This document shows, in pieces, positions 33,405 through 42,544 of a stretch of DNA of 64,000 nucleotides. Position numbers and translations under genes: made by a program. Below the pieces are notes generated by a model that was not told the DNA's origin, ran no database searches, and worked only from the letters and a program-made list of their open reading frames with translations. Positions within the stretch are counted from its first letter, which is position 1. The number at the start of each line of letters is the position of its first letter. Source of the stretch: Pauljensenia sp018375675 (GTDB lineage: Bacteria > Actinomycetota > Actinomycetes > Actinomycetales > Actinomycetaceae); the NCBI GenBank assembly GCA_041432705.1, contig JAPWAE010000002.1, forward strand, positions 186,001 through 250,000, written 5' to 3'.

Positions 33405-34374
33405 CGTCACGTCTGCACTCGCAGGGGCCACGGCCTCGTCCACTCGACGAGGCCGTGGCCTCCTGCGCACCGCGGGAGCGATCGTCGGCGGCCTGGGACT
33501 CGCCGGGCTGGCCGCGGGCGGCGCGGCGCTCGCGTGGGGGTCGGTTGAGCGCACGTTGCCGGTGCTACGCCGCTACGACGTCCCCGTCGAGGGCAGCGTT
33601 CCCGAGGTGACGATCCTCCAGATCGCGGACCTGCACCTGTTTGCCGGACAGGAGTTTCTCCTGCGTTTCCTGTCCGACGTAGCAGCCTCGGAACATTTCG
33701 ACATGGTCGTGGCGACCGGCGACAACTTCGGATCCGTGGATGCTCTGGACATGGTGATGGACGCGTACCGCCCGTTCCTGTCCTATCCGGGCGCTTTCGT
33801 CCTCGGATCGAACGACTACTACTCGCCGATCCCGAAGCGCTGGAGCCGCTACCTGTCACGATCAAAACCGCACCCCGCGCGGGTTGTTCCCGATCTTCCC
33901 TACCTGCCGATGGTGCGCCGCATGCGTCGGGCCGGCTGGGTCGACCTGTCGAATGCTGCCGGCACGATCCACCTTCCCGCCGGCACGGTGTCTTTGCTGG
34001 GCACGGATGACGCGCACATTCACCGGGATCGCGTGGGAGCTCCGGCCTCGTCGTGGGTGGAGCCGGGCGTCCTGCGCCTGGGCGTCACGCACGCTCCCTA
34101 CACGCGCGTCGTGTCCGCACTAACGTCAGCAGGTTCGGACCTCATCCTCGCCGGGCACACGCACGGCGGCCAGATCGGTATTCCCGGAGTCGGGGCTATC
34201 ATTACGAACTGCGATATTTCGCGCCCATACGCGAAGGGCTTGAAGCGGTGGGCGGCTCCGGACGGCGCTGAGGCGTGGCTGCACGTCTCGGCTGGCCTGG
34301 GGACCTCCCCTTACGCAAAGATTCGCATCGCAACGCGCCCCGAGGCTTCTCTGTTGCACGTGCACCCCGCGTAG
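33394..34374 (+). CDS. Membrane-anchored metallophosphoesterase
   Basis: The 326-residue protein has an N-terminal membrane helix (TAGAIVGGLGLAGLAAGGAALAW) and a calcineurin-like phosphoesterase domain: QIADLHL, ATGDNFGS, LGSNDYY (in place of GNHD), and LAGHTHGGQIGIP. This is the YkuE/Rv3683 type, expected to face outside and act on phosphate esters. The ATG at 33394 lies within the end of the PonA2-like gene and lacks its own ribosome site, so coupling is likely. Confidence 0.88.
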   Translation: MTTDVTSALAGATASSTRRGRGLLRTAGAIVGGLGLAGLAAGGAALAWGSVERTLPVLRRYDVPVEGSVPEVTILQIADLHLFAGQEFLLRFLSDVAASEHFDMVVATGDNFGSVDALDMVMDAYRPFLSYPGAFVLGSNDYYSPIPKRWSRYLSRSKPHPARVVPDLPYLPMVRRMRRAGWVDLSNAAGTIHLPAGTVSLLGTDDAHIHRDRVGAPASSWVEPGVLRLGVTHAPYTRVVSALTSAGSDLILAGHTHGGQIGIPGVGAIITNCDISRPYAKGLKRWAAPDGAEAWLHVSAGLGTSPYAKIRIATRPEASLLHVHPA

Positions 34375-34513
34375 GAGGGAGTCGCCACCACCGGCCGCCA
34401 GGCTTTTTGCGGCTCCACACAGCCAGACAATATGCGGCGTGGACCACACTTCGAGCGCTCACTCCGTCTCCGTTTGGGAATATCGACGGGGTGAGGCTAT
34501 ACTCGAACGGCAC

Positions 34514-34587
<74 letters not shown>

Positions 34588-34592
34588 CCGGT

Positions 34593-34625
34593 AGTCGCCG
34601 GGACCGTTTGGTCCCGGCGACTTTT
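34593..34625 (+). terminator. Terminator after tRNA-Pro
   Basis: AGTCGCCGGGACC / GGTCCCGGCGACT hairpin with a GTTT loop and a short T-run (TTTT), 5 bp after the tRNA. Confidence 0.9.
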
Positions 34626-34725
34626 GTATAGCGCTATGCTCAGAATCACTGACCAATGGGTCGAATGAGCGCGATCTCCCATTAGACTGAGGTCGTACCC
34701 ATCACTCACTTTGAGGAGAATCTTT

Positions 34726-35253
34726 ATGAAGCGTCGTTTTGCAGCAGCTCTGCTCATCATCACGCTCCCCCTGGGCATGGCAGCATGCCACGGCACGAAG
34801 TCCCGCAAGGCCACCCCGAGCACCCCGGCGCCCGCCGCGACCGCCAGTGCCAACCCGACGCAGGCCCCCAGTCAGGCCCCCGGTCCGACGCAGGCTCCCG
34901 CTCCCACACAGGCCCCCGGCGCCTCCGGCCAGTCCGTCGATGAAGCCTGCAGCCTGGTCGACAACCAGCTGAGGTCGTTCGCCGACAGCTACAAAGACAC
35001 CAGCGATCCCACACAGGCACTGGCAGCTGCTGAGGCCACCATTAACGCCCTGAATTCTCCGCAGATCACCAACCCCGACGTGAAGCAGGCATCCAGCAAG
35101 GTGGCCTCGGTCCTCTCGGACATGGTCAACTTCAGCAAGAAGTACCAGTCGAACCCGAGTGCCGCCGACCCGAAAGAGGCGGAGCAACTGACGCAGAACC
35201 TGACCACGTCGCTGCTCTCGCTCGGTAAGCTGTGCCCCGCGATACTGAAGTGA
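34726..35253 (+). CDS. Small lipoprotein, paralogue 1 of 3
   Basis: The 175-residue product has a lipoprotein signal (MKRRFAAALLIITLPLGMAAC), a Pro/Thr/Ala-rich stalk, and a helical domain bounded by two cysteines (EACSLVDNQL .. GKLCPAIL). It shares the signal, size and helix pattern (ITNPDVKQASSKVASVL; AEQLTQNL) with the lipoproteins at 35348 and 36086. The ATG at 34726 has GAGGAG upstream. Function is unknown. Confidence 0.78.
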   Translation: MKRRFAAALLIITLPLGMAACHGTKSRKATPSTPAPAATASANPTQAPSQAPGPTQAPAPTQAPGASGQSVDEACSLVDNQLRSFADSYKDTSDPTQALAAAEATINALNSPQITNPDVKQASSKVASVLSDMVNFSKKYQSNPSAADPKEAEQLTQNLTTSLLSLGKLCPAILK

Positions 35254-35286
35254 TGACACGCTTCTGAGCGCTCAGTCATTGATCGC

Positions 35287-35329
35287 ATAGCGATGGGGGG
35301 CGGCCCATTGGGCCGCCCCCCATCGCTAT
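35287..35329. terminator. Bidirectional terminator between lipoprotein genes
   Basis: ATAGCGATGGGGGGCGGCCC pairs perfectly with GGGCCGCCCCCCATCGCTAT around ATT(G), between the convergent genes at 34726 and 35348. Confidence 0.9.
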
Positions 35330-35347
35330 ATCCGCTTCAGTGACGAA

Positions 35348-35761
35348 TCAGTGCTTGAATTCGCACTTGTTGAACAGCTCGGTCTGCTTCGCATTCAGAT
35401 CTTCCATGATCTTCTGGTACTCTTCGAGCTTCTGGACGTCCATGCTCATCGGGTCCGCCTTCAGGACACCCGAGTTGTCAGCAGCGGCACGCCATCCGGC
35501 CGCAACCTGATCGACGGACTCTTTAATCTCCTTGTTGGTGATCTTCTTGGAGGCCTCTTCGTAGGTGGTGGCAAACGTGGCGTAGGTGTCAGCGATGCTG
35601 GAAGCGTCACCATTCTGTGCTGAATTCACGAGGGCGAGGCCCGCGTCGTTGAGAGGCTTCTCGAGCAGCTTGCAGGCGTCAGCTTTCGACTGGGACCCGC
35701 AGGCGGCCATACCCAGGGGAAGAAGGGTCACGAGGATTGCGGCGGCGATGCGGCGCTTCAT
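35348..35761 (-). CDS. Small lipoprotein, paralogue 2 of 3
   Basis: A 137-residue lipoprotein (MKRRIAAAILVTLLPLGMAAC) without the Pro-rich stalk; the helical domain is bounded by ADACKLLEKP and ELFNKCEFKH and contains ITNKEIKESVDQVAAGW. AAGGAG precedes the ATG. A weak promoter can be drawn upstream on the minus strand (TTGAGT at 35831-35826 and GATAGG at 35809-35804, 16 bp apart). Function is unknown. Confidence 0.78.
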   Translation of the reverse strand: MKRRIAAAILVTLLPLGMAACGSQSKADACKLLEKPLNDAGLALVNSAQNGDASSIADTYATFATTYEEASKKITNKEIKESVDQVAAGWRAAADNSGVLKADPMSMDVQKLEEYQKIMEDLNAKQTELFNKCEFKH

Positions 35762-36020
35762 TTGATTGCTCCTTGGTGTGTTGAAAAATGGATGCTCCCC
35801 GAGCCTATCGGCCTCCGAGAGCCTGACTCAACGGTCACAGCATGACTCTGCTCACGTATTGGGAGGCTAGAACATGCAGACACGCACAAACCGACGCCAC
35901 AGACGGTCAACAGGCATCATAATTACCCTCTCAAATCGTGCGCGAGCACCGAAATGCGGCCGCCATTGAAACACCTTCACTTCCGTCATGACTTCCGATT
36001 GACGCCCTCACGCAACTTTC

Positions 36021-36049
36021 TTGCATTACTCGGAAACCCCTCCTATACT
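36021..36049 (+). promoter_or_regulatory. Sigma-70-type promoter for the third lipoprotein gene
   Basis: TTGCAT (36021-36026) and TATACT (36044-36049) are separated by 17 bp, giving a transcript start near 36056 and a leader of about 30 nt. It is the clearest vegetative promoter in the window. The rest of the 324-bp gap (35762-36085) holds only the promoter region of the divergent lipoprotein gene. Confidence 0.75.
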
Positions 36050-36085
36050 TCCACTGTATCCATCAATACTCACCGAGGAGTACCC

Positions 36086-36586
36086 ATGAAGCAGCGCATT
36101 GCCGCCACCATGCTTATCGCCCTTCTTCCGCTCAGCCTCGCAGCATGCGGCGGCCAGAAGTCCGACAGTGCATCCACCACCCCCTCCGCCGAGGCCAGCA
36201 CGAGCGCGGCAGCCCCCACCCAGGCTGCCCCCGCTTCCTCCGACGAGTCCACCGCCGACGCTTGCATGAAGCTGGCCGCCCCCATGACCGAGGCCGCGTC
36301 CACGATTTCCGAGGCCAGCCAGCAGGTCACGACCGACCCCCAGAAGGCCGTGGAGGCATGGCAGGCCCTTACCGACGCCTACAAGTCGGCCTCCAGCTCC
36401 ATCTCGAACGCTGACGTGAAGAACGCCGTCGATAATCTCGCCAAGGACGCTCAGGCCGTGACCGACCAGATCAAGGCCGTCTACGTCGAGAACGACCTCA
36501 GCAAGATCGCCGAGTACACCAACGCGATCCAGAACATGAGCTCGCACCAGGAGACGCTCACCAACCTGTGCAACGTGAACAAGTGA
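36086..36586 (+). CDS. Small lipoprotein, paralogue 3 of 3
   Basis: A 166-residue lipoprotein (MKQRIAATMLIALLPLSLAAC) with a Ser/Ala/Thr-rich stalk and the same two-cysteine helical domain (ADACMKLAAPMTEA .. TLTNLCNVNK; ISNADVKNAVDNLAKDA). GAGGAG precedes the ATG; a longer reading from 35954 would start upstream of the promoter. Function is unknown. Confidence 0.8.
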   Translation: MKQRIAATMLIALLPLSLAACGGQKSDSASTTPSAEASTSAAAPTQAAPASSDESTADACMKLAAPMTEAASTISEASQQVTTDPQKAVEAWQALTDAYKSASSSISNADVKNAVDNLAKDAQAVTDQIKAVYVENDLSKIAEYTNAIQNMSSHQETLTNLCNVNK

Positions 36587-36611
36587 GCAACCACTGACTC
36601 ATGAGCAACGC

Positions 36612-36642
36612 AGGAGGGGCGGCCCGTCGGGCCGCCCCTCCT
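36612..36642 (+). terminator. Terminator after the third lipoprotein gene
   Basis: AGGAGGGGCGGCCC / GGGCCGCCCCTCCT hairpin with a 3-nt loop, followed by CTCTCTGTCT. Confidence 0.88.
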
Positions 36643-36706
36643 CTCTGTCTGCTCGACCGATGACCAGGGCTGGGGATCAGCGCCCCCGCGCCCCGGCCTC
36701 GTCCAT

Positions 36707-37690
36707 TCAGGCCTGTCCGCCGTTCTTCCAGCGACGGAAGAACATCGCCAGCAGCGCGCCGGACAGGTTATGCCACACGGAGAACACGGCTGCCGGGAGC
36801 GCGGTCTCCGGGGTGGAGGCGAAGTGGGTCTTCGCCAGCGTCGCAGCGAGCGCCGAGTTCTGCATACCGACCTCGATCGCGGTCGTCCGCGACGCCTTGT
36901 CGGAGCCACGGCCAGCCCGTCCGGCCAGGTAACCGAAAAGGTAGCCCAGCAGGTTATGGCAGATGACCACCGCAATGATGAGAGCGCCGGAGGTCAGGAT
37001 CTTGTTCACCGATCCAGACACGACAACCAGCAGCACGTAGCAGATACCAAACACGGAAATCCAGGGGAGAAGCGGCAGGATCTTCTCCACGAACTTGCCC
37101 GCGACGAAGCGCACGATGAAGCCGCCCAGGACGGGGGCGAGAACCATCAGCAGGATGTTCTTCGCCATCGCCGCACCATCAACCGGCATGCGATTACCCA
37201 CCAGCCATGCGGTGAGCAGCGGCGTCATAAGCGGCGCGAGCAGCGTCGAGATCGAGGTCATGGTGACCGACAGTGCGACGTCCGCCTTCGCCAGGTAGGA
37301 GATCACGTTCGAGGCCGTGCCACCGGGCGCACAGCCGACGAGGATGACGCCGACCGCGACCGCGTCGGGCAGACCGAACACGTAGCACAGGGCCCAGCCA
37401 ACGAGGGGCATGATCAGGTACTGGGCGACAACACCCACGAGCACGGGCAGCGGACGCTTGACGATAAGCCCAAAGTCGGGCAGCGTCAGGGTCAGGCCCA
37501 TGCCGAACATGATGACGCCGAGCGCCCAGTTAACACCGGGAGCCAGCGGCTTGAAGGTGTCGGGCGTGATCATGGCGATCGCAAAAGCGGCCAGGATCAG
37601 CAGTGGGAAGACCGTGACGGCGATGCGCGCGCTGCGGTCTTCGGAGGACAGGGCGGGAGATTGAGTTGTAACTGCGTCTGATGTGGACAT
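36707..37690 (-). CDS. Bile acid:sodium symporter (BASS) family transporter
   Basis: A 327-residue protein with about nine to ten membrane helices and the family signatures GVIMFGMGLTL, VGCAPGGTASNVISYLAKAD (crossover region) and EVGMQNSALAATLA. Bacterial members import organic anions such as pantoate or keto acids with sodium; the substrate is unknown. The ATG at 37690 is preceded by GGGGG; a second ATG five codons upstream is possible. Confidence 0.9.
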   Translation of the reverse strand: MSTSDAVTTQSPALSSEDRSARIAVTVFPLLILAAFAIAMITPDTFKPLAPGVNWALGVIMFGMGLTLTLPDFGLIVKRPLPVLVGVVAQYLIMPLVGWALCYVFGLPDAVAVGVILVGCAPGGTASNVISYLAKADVALSVTMTSISTLLAPLMTPLLTAWLVGNRMPVDGAAMAKNILLMVLAPVLGGFIVRFVAGKFVEKILPLLPWISVFGICYVLLVVVSGSVNKILTSGALIIAVVICHNLLGYLFGYLAGRAGRGSDKASRTTAIEVGMQNSALAATLAKTHFASTPETALPAAVFSVWHNLSGALLAMFFRRWKNGGQA

Positions 37691-37791
37691 GCCCCCATAT
37701 TTCACCGATTGTTGAAATATTCCCGCTTCAGTCTCACGTTGTGACCCTCCCAGTATTGAGCCTCACAGGCGTACTTCACTAAGCTAAGGCT

Positions 37792-38694
37792 ATGCACAGT
37801 GCAGCGCCGCAGACTCACACAACGCCCGAACGCACCGCGGATGGCGTCACCAATCGCGCACCGGGGCGCCCCGAGGGACGCCCGAAGCCGCGCCACCACA
37901 CCAACCCCCGCATGCGTAAGCTTGCCCGCGACGGCTGGATCTCTGACCAGCACGGCGCGTGGACAATGATGGCTTTCCCGCCGTTGCTCGGGTGGGCACT
38001 GTCCTTTACATTCTCCTGGACGGTCGTCCTCATGCTAGTGGCATGGGCGATGGCCTTCCAGATGTTCTCCGCCGTGTGCCTGTGGGTGAAGACGCCCGCG
38101 AAGCGCCGCGGCCGCATCGCCCCGGCGGTCATCACCTACGCCGTGCTCGCGGCGCTCCCCGGCGCCACCCTCCTGGCCCTGCGCCCGCAACTACTGTGGT
38201 GGGCGATTGCCTTCGCACCCCTGGCCTCGTCCGCGCTTTACCTCGTGTGGAAGGGCCGCGAGCGTTCCCTGGGTGCCCGCGCAGCCTCGATCCTGGCGGG
38301 CAACATCATGGGACCCGTGGCGTTCTCGCTGGCGATTGCAGACGGTTCACCTGCTGCGGTGACGCTCCCCGCGTGGGCGACGTGCGCCGCATTCGGCCTA
38401 CACTACATCGGCACGGTTCCGCTGGTTCGTTCGATGATCCGCGGCCGCAAGGACCCGCGCTGGGCGATAGGTTCCACGCTGCTGCACGCGGCGTTCACGC
38501 TGTGCGCGGCCGTGGCGTGGTGGTTCGGTGCGCTGACGATCTGGCCCGTCCTCATATGGGCGTTGCTGACGGCCCGCGCGTGGGTGATGCCGACGCTGAA
38601 CCGGACCCGCGCGCGCCCCTTCTCTCCCAAGCTCGTCGGCTATAGCGAGCTCGCTTGGTCGCTGCTCCTCATTGCCTCGCTGCTGATCCCGTAA
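37792..38694 (+). CDS. YwiC-like membrane protein
   Basis: The 300-residue protein has a basic N-terminus, the family motif ISDQHGAWTMMAFPPLLG near residue 50, and eight to nine membrane helices. YwiC-like proteins are widespread in actinobacteria and Bacillus but have no known function. TAAGCT ends 6 nt before the ATG, the same arrangement as at 31284, and there is no ribosome site, so leaderless translation is likely. Confidence 0.85.
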   Translation: MHSAAPQTHTTPERTADGVTNRAPGRPEGRPKPRHHTNPRMRKLARDGWISDQHGAWTMMAFPPLLGWALSFTFSWTVVLMLVAWAMAFQMFSAVCLWVKTPAKRRGRIAPAVITYAVLAALPGATLLALRPQLLWWAIAFAPLASSALYLVWKGRERSLGARAASILAGNIMGPVAFSLAIADGSPAAVTLPAWATCAAFGLHYIGTVPLVRSMIRGRKDPRWAIGSTLLHAAFTLCAAVAWWFGALTIWPVLIWALLTARAWVMPTLNRTRARPFSPKLVGYSELAWSLLLIASLLIP

Positions 38695-38763
38695 ATCGCG
38701 ACACCCCGGTGGGTGGTCATGGGCGCGTCCACTGTGTCGGGCGCGCCCATTCGTGCACGAACC

Positions 38764-39828
38764 CTATGCGCCGATGCCCGCGGTGCGTGCGAATTCGGCG
38801 GCGACTGACAGGAAGCGGTCGTTCTGCTCGCGCGAGCCGACCGAGACTCGCACGCCCACACGGAAGGGGCGCACGATGAGGCCGACGCGCGCGCATGCCT
38901 CGACGAGGCCGTAGACATCACCTCGGATCAGGTAGAAGTTCGACTGGCTGTCGGGAATGTCGTAGCCGAGTCCGCGCAGGGTCGGGATAATGCGCTCGCG
39001 CTCGGCGATGATCTCGGCGACCGCGCGCTGCACGCCCTCAGCGTCCTTCAACGAGGCGAGGGCCGCGGCGAGGGCGAGGGAGCTGACGCCGAAGGGGACG
39101 AGGAGGGCCTGGATCGCACCAATCACCTCGGGATCGCCGATGGCGTAGCCGACGCGCACACCGGCCAGGGCGTGGGCCTTGGAGAAGGTGCGCATGACGA
39201 TGACGTTGGGGTGTTCTTCGATGAGGGGGACCGCTGTGCGCACGCCGGGCTTGGTCGCAAAGTCAATGTAGGCCTCGTCGACGATGATCATGACCTCCTC
39301 GGGCACGTCGGCGACGAAGCCGGCGATCTCCTCGTAGGTGAGGGCGGGGCCGGTCGGGTTGTTGGGCGAGCAGACGATGACGGCGACGGTGTCGGGCGTG
39401 ATCGCTGCGCGCATGGCGTCGAGGTCATGGGTGCCGTCCGGGAGGAGCTCGACGGGCACGGGGTCGCCGCCCACGGAGGGAATGGCGATCGGGTAGGACT
39501 CGAAGGAGCGCCAGGGGAAGACGACCTGGCTGCCGGGCTGGCAGACGGCGGACAGTGCGGCGACGAGGATCGCCGAGGAACCAGTACCCACGCACACTTG
39601 GTCGGCATGAACGCCGAAGCGCTGCGCAAGGGCCTCGCGCAGGGGCGCGGCCGTCAGGTCGGGGTAGCGGTTGATCGTCTCGAGTTCGCGGGCGATCGCC
39701 TCGAGCACAGCTGGGCTGGGAGGCGTCGGCATCTCGTTGGAGGAGATTTTGACGGCGTCTGGCGCGGTCTTGCTGGGGACGTAGCGAGGCAGGGAGGCGA
39801 CGGCGGGCCGAATGCGCAGGTTGGTCAT
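38764..39828 (-). CDS. Class I/II aminotransferase (HisC / aromatic aminotransferase group)
   Basis: A 354-residue PLP enzyme: ISSNEMPTPPSPAVLEA, VGTGSSAILVAALSA, CSPNNPTGPALTYEEI, IIVDEAYIDFA and the PLP-lysine motif RTFSKAHALAGVRVGYA. It belongs with histidinol-phosphate aminotransferases and the related actinobacterial aromatic aminotransferase (Pat). No his genes are nearby, which slightly favours the aromatic assignment. Start at the ATG 39828. Confidence 0.88.
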   Translation of the reverse strand: MTNLRIRPAVASLPRYVPSKTAPDAVKISSNEMPTPPSPAVLEAIARELETINRYPDLTAAPLREALAQRFGVHADQVCVGTGSSAILVAALSAVCQPGSQVVFPWRSFESYPIAIPSVGGDPVPVELLPDGTHDLDAMRAAITPDTVAVIVCSPNNPTGPALTYEEIAGFVADVPEEVMIIVDEAYIDFATKPGVRTAVPLIEEHPNVIVMRTFSKAHALAGVRVGYAIGDPEVIGAIQALLVPFGVSSLALAAALASLKDAEGVQRAVAEIIAERERIIPTLRGLGYDIPDSQSNFYLIRGDVYGLVEACARVGLIVRPFRVGVRVSVGSREQNDRFLSVAAEFARTAGIGA

Positions 39829-39893
39829 GCGTGTAGTCCTATCCCATGGACGTGGACCGTGCAAGCATCGTCCCACTGCGCAAGAATGGAGGA

Positions 39894-40280
39894 ATGGAAT
39901 TTATTGCTCGTTTATTGGCCACGATGGCCGGCCTGTGGGTGACGACCCGTCTGGTCTCATCGATCTCAATTGAGTCGTCGTCAACCTCGCAGACCGTTAT
40001 CGTGCTGGCGGCCGTCGCCCTGGTGTTCACGGCGGTGAACTCGATCATCAAGCCTGTGGTGACGACGCTGGCGTTCCCCCTGTACCTCCTCACTTTCGGC
40101 CTGTTTGCCCTGGTGACGAACTCTGCGCTGTTCGCGCTGACGGGGTGGCTGTCCACGTCGCTCGGATTCCCCATGACGACGGGCGGCTTCTGGTCCTGCC
40201 TGGCCGGCGCGGTCATCACCTCCGTGGTGTCCTCGATCGTCTCTGGCATCCTGCGGGATAAGAAGGACGAGCGAGACTGA
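39894..40280 (+). CDS. Phage holin family (4-TMS) membrane protein
   Basis: A 128-residue protein with four membrane helices (ARLLATMAGLWVTTRLV; VIVLAAVALVFTAVNSII; LYLLTFGLFALVTNSALFALTGWL; WSCLAGAVITSVVSSIVSGIL), of the mycobacterial 4-TMS phage-holin-like family (DUF360 type). These are chromosomal housekeeping-type genes rather than phage remnants. GGAGGA sits very close to the ATG, so the exact start is uncertain. Confidence 0.8.
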   Translation: MEFIARLLATMAGLWVTTRLVSSISIESSSTSQTVIVLAAVALVFTAVNSIIKPVVTTLAFPLYLLTFGLFALVTNSALFALTGWLSTSLGFPMTTGGFWSCLAGAVITSVVSSIVSGILRDKKDERD

Positions 40281-40310
40281 CGTTTCAGCTCCCTTCTCCG
40301 TCGAGGCGCA

Positions 40311-42002
40311 TTACCCCTGGGTGATGCGCCTCGTTTGATAGTGGTGGATGGTGGTCTGCGTGCCGGGGGTGAGGCCGAGCGCCTGGGTGCGGCGGGCCTC
40401 GGCGGCCGCCAGGGCGCTCAGTCCCGGATCGGACGAGGCCCGGGCGGCGTCCAGGGTGCTTCGGATTTCGTCAACGTACAGCGGTGCGCTGTGCGAGGAG
40501 GGAACAGGGTCTTCGGGGTGAGCCGTGGCCTCGTAGTCGTGGAACCTGACGGTCGTCACGTTGTCTCCGCGGGTCGCGTTCCCGTCCAGACCGGGGACGA
40601 TGTCGCCCGAGTTTTCGTAGGAGAGGACGGGTACGTCGCTGGGCGCGACCGTCGCCGTGGGTGAGCCTGCGGTGACGACGGAGACGACGTTGTAGCGTGC
40701 GCGCACGGCGGGGTCGGCGGCCAGCTGAGCCGCCATGATGCCGCCCTGCGAGTGGCCGGCGAACTCGACGGCCTCCTCGGGCGGGATACCAGCCGCATCC
40801 ATGGCTTCCATGATCGCGTCGAGCTGATCCGAGGCCATTCCCGCCACGCCCTGCAGGTTGGTGGTCATATCCTGGGGTCCCGTTTGCCCGATGAAGAAGG
40901 ACTGGGTGCCTCGGATATCAACGGTCCACGACCGCGTCGTCGCCCCGTCATCCCCGACCGTCACGTGTTCTTCGATGGCGATCTCTCCGTTGTCGGCATC
41001 GCCTCCGTGCATGTCGACGATGTGCTCGATGGTGTCCGCGCTGGTGGTGACGCCCTCGTAGTGGGTGTCGGGGGCCGCGTCAGGCATGGCCGCGAGCGCG
41101 GACCGGGTGCGCGCGTCGAGGGTGCCGGAAGGGATATGTGCGGCGGCCTCACTGTGATGGACGCGCGCGTTCCCATCCGCTCCTCGCACGGCAACCCCGT
41201 AGCTGGCTCCGTGCCCGCAACCCATGCGGTTGTAGAGGGCGGCCACCCAGGGCGCCGCAAGCGCGGCGATACCGGACGCGGGCTGTGTCGACGTCGAGTT
41301 CAGGTCCTGGCTCACCCCCTTCCCGGCCAGTGCCTGCGCGACACCTCGGAACGCGGGCATGGAATTCACGTCGAGGGCGAATCTGCCGAGGTCGCGCTGG
41401 AACAATGCCCCGGACTCCTCGTCCCCATGCAGAGCGAAGGAGACGCCGTCGATCGCGGTGTTCCACAGGTCCCTCGTGTACACCAGGTTGGTCATGTTGG
41501 GCATGAGGAGGTCGGGCAGCCAGTACGCTCCCGAGCGCGCGGAGGCGTCCTGAGCCCCGTGGTAGAGCGCGACGCCACCGGTGGCCAGGGCGCCGCCTGG
41601 GGAGAGGGCGAACGCTCCGAGGCTTCGCCAGCTGAGCTGTGCCCCCAACGGGCTGCCGGGTACGGCCTCCCACAGGGAAGCGCCGGCCTCCGCGTCCGCG
41701 TACGTGAGGGCAGTGTCCTGCAGCTTCCAGCGCAGGTCGTCGACGCTGGACTGAAGGGCGTCAAGGGCACTGAGGGCGGCGCTAATCGCGCCTATGAGGC
41801 CGGCAGCCGTCTCCGGGGCGAAGATCGAGGCTAGGTCGACCTCGGCGAGGGCGGCGTTGAGCGCGAGGCGCGCGGGGCCGATCGAGAGGGTCTCTTCGTA
41901 CGTCACGAGGGTGTGCGTGGCGCACAGCTCGTTGACGTCGACGCTGAAGGATCCCGAGGAGACGGATACGTGTCGCTTCGGATCGAAAGCCACGGTCACC
42001 AC
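40311..42002 (-). CDS. Lipase-like alpha/beta hydrolase with helical N-terminus, WXG-paired
   Basis: The 563-residue protein has a helical N-terminal region of about 130 residues with ESX-like features, a linker rich in Ala/Gly, and a C-terminal alpha/beta hydrolase domain with the nucleophile elbow EFAGHSQGGIMAAQLA near residue 417, ENSGDIVPGLDG as likely acid region and a His-bearing segment near the end (SHSAPLYVDE). No signal peptide is seen. Its GTG start overlaps the upstream WXG100-like stop as GTGGTGA. Such a pair is typical of type VII-exported effectors. No obvious immunity gene follows. Confidence 0.78.
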   Translation of the reverse strand: MVTVAFDPKRHVSVSSGSFSVDVNELCATHTLVTYEETLSIGPARLALNAALAEVDLASIFAPETAAGLIGAISAALSALDALQSSVDDLRWKLQDTALTYADAEAGASLWEAVPGSPLGAQLSWRSLGAFALSPGGALATGGVALYHGAQDASARSGAYWLPDLLMPNMTNLVYTRDLWNTAIDGVSFALHGDEESGALFQRDLGRFALDVNSMPAFRGVAQALAGKGVSQDLNSTSTQPASGIAALAAPWVAALYNRMGCGHGASYGVAVRGADGNARVHHSEAAAHIPSGTLDARTRSALAAMPDAAPDTHYEGVTTSADTIEHIVDMHGGDADNGEIAIEEHVTVGDDGATTRSWTVDIRGTQSFFIGQTGPQDMTTNLQGVAGMASDQLDAIMEAMDAAGIPPEEAVEFAGHSQGGIMAAQLAADPAVRARYNVVSVVTAGSPTATVAPSDVPVLSYENSGDIVPGLDGNATRGDNVTTVRFHDYEATAHPEDPVPSSHSAPLYVDEIRSTLDAARASSDPGLSALAAAEARRTQALGLTPGTQTTIHHYQTRRITQG

Positions 42003-42301
42003 GCCCCAAGCATGACGAGTTCGGGATGAAGTACGGCTGATTCGGCGGACTCAGCGAGGCTGCGCGCGAGGCCGTGCGCCCGCTCCGCGTCAAAGGCGGG
42101 CACGAGGTCGAGGGCCTGTTGGATCTGGTCGAGGACGCCCTGAGCACCGGCGACGGTCTCGCCGCAGCGCGCCCGGTAGGAGTCGCCTCCCACTCCCGTC
42201 CACTGCGGGCACGTCGCGCCCGCGAGCACCCCGCGCAGGCCGTCAACGAGGCCCTGGGCGGCTTGGAGGGACAGGCCTGGGCTGGTCGGGTCGAGGATCA
42301 T
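41996..42301 (-). CDS. WXG100-type protein paired with a lipase
   Basis: A 101-residue helical protein with the WxG turn (CPQWTGVGGDSYRARCGETVAG) at about residue 32-50 flanked by two long helices, the size and pattern of WXG100/ESX proteins. It has no signal peptide. It would form a helical complex with the N-terminus of the lipase encoded just downstream and target it to a type VII system. The ATG at 42301 replaces a longer in-frame start at 42409 that lacks a ribosome site. Confidence 0.78.
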   Translation of the reverse strand: MILDPTSPGLSLQAAQGLVDGLRGVLAGATCPQWTGVGGDSYRARCGETVAGAQGVLDQIQQALDLVPAFDAERAHGLARSLAESAESAVLHPELVMLGAW

Positions 42302-42387
42302 GGTGTCTCCCGTCGGTGGAAGAGTCGTTGCTTGTCCTCGCACGCTACGCCGCCTCACTCCCCTACCACCAGCCGCGCGGCACCCCC

Positions 42388-42426
42388 TGTGGATAACAGC
42401 CTGACACAACCGACCCCTGTGGACGA
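42388..42426. promoter_or_regulatory. Paired CCCCTGTGGA motifs upstream of the WXG-lipase genes
   Basis: TGTGGATAA (42388-42396) and TGTGGACGA (42418-42426), each preceded by CCCC, lie 30 bp apart, about 87 bp upstream of the WXG100-like gene and 120 bp before purB on the other strand. The same spacing and motif occur before the pilin gene at 20737. Confidence 0.45.
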
Positions 42427-42544
42427 CACGCCCGGGCCGTCACGCGCGCACCCCACCCGGCCCCAGCCTCGTACGTTACCCACGCCACGAACCGCCGAGC
42501 GGACTGGGCATCCCTAAGGCCCCTCGTTCTGGGAAGATAGGGGT

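Noticed and set aside
39894..40280. Holin as sign of a prophage
   Set aside because: The 4-TMS family is a common chromosomal actinobacterial membrane protein and no phage genes adjoin it.
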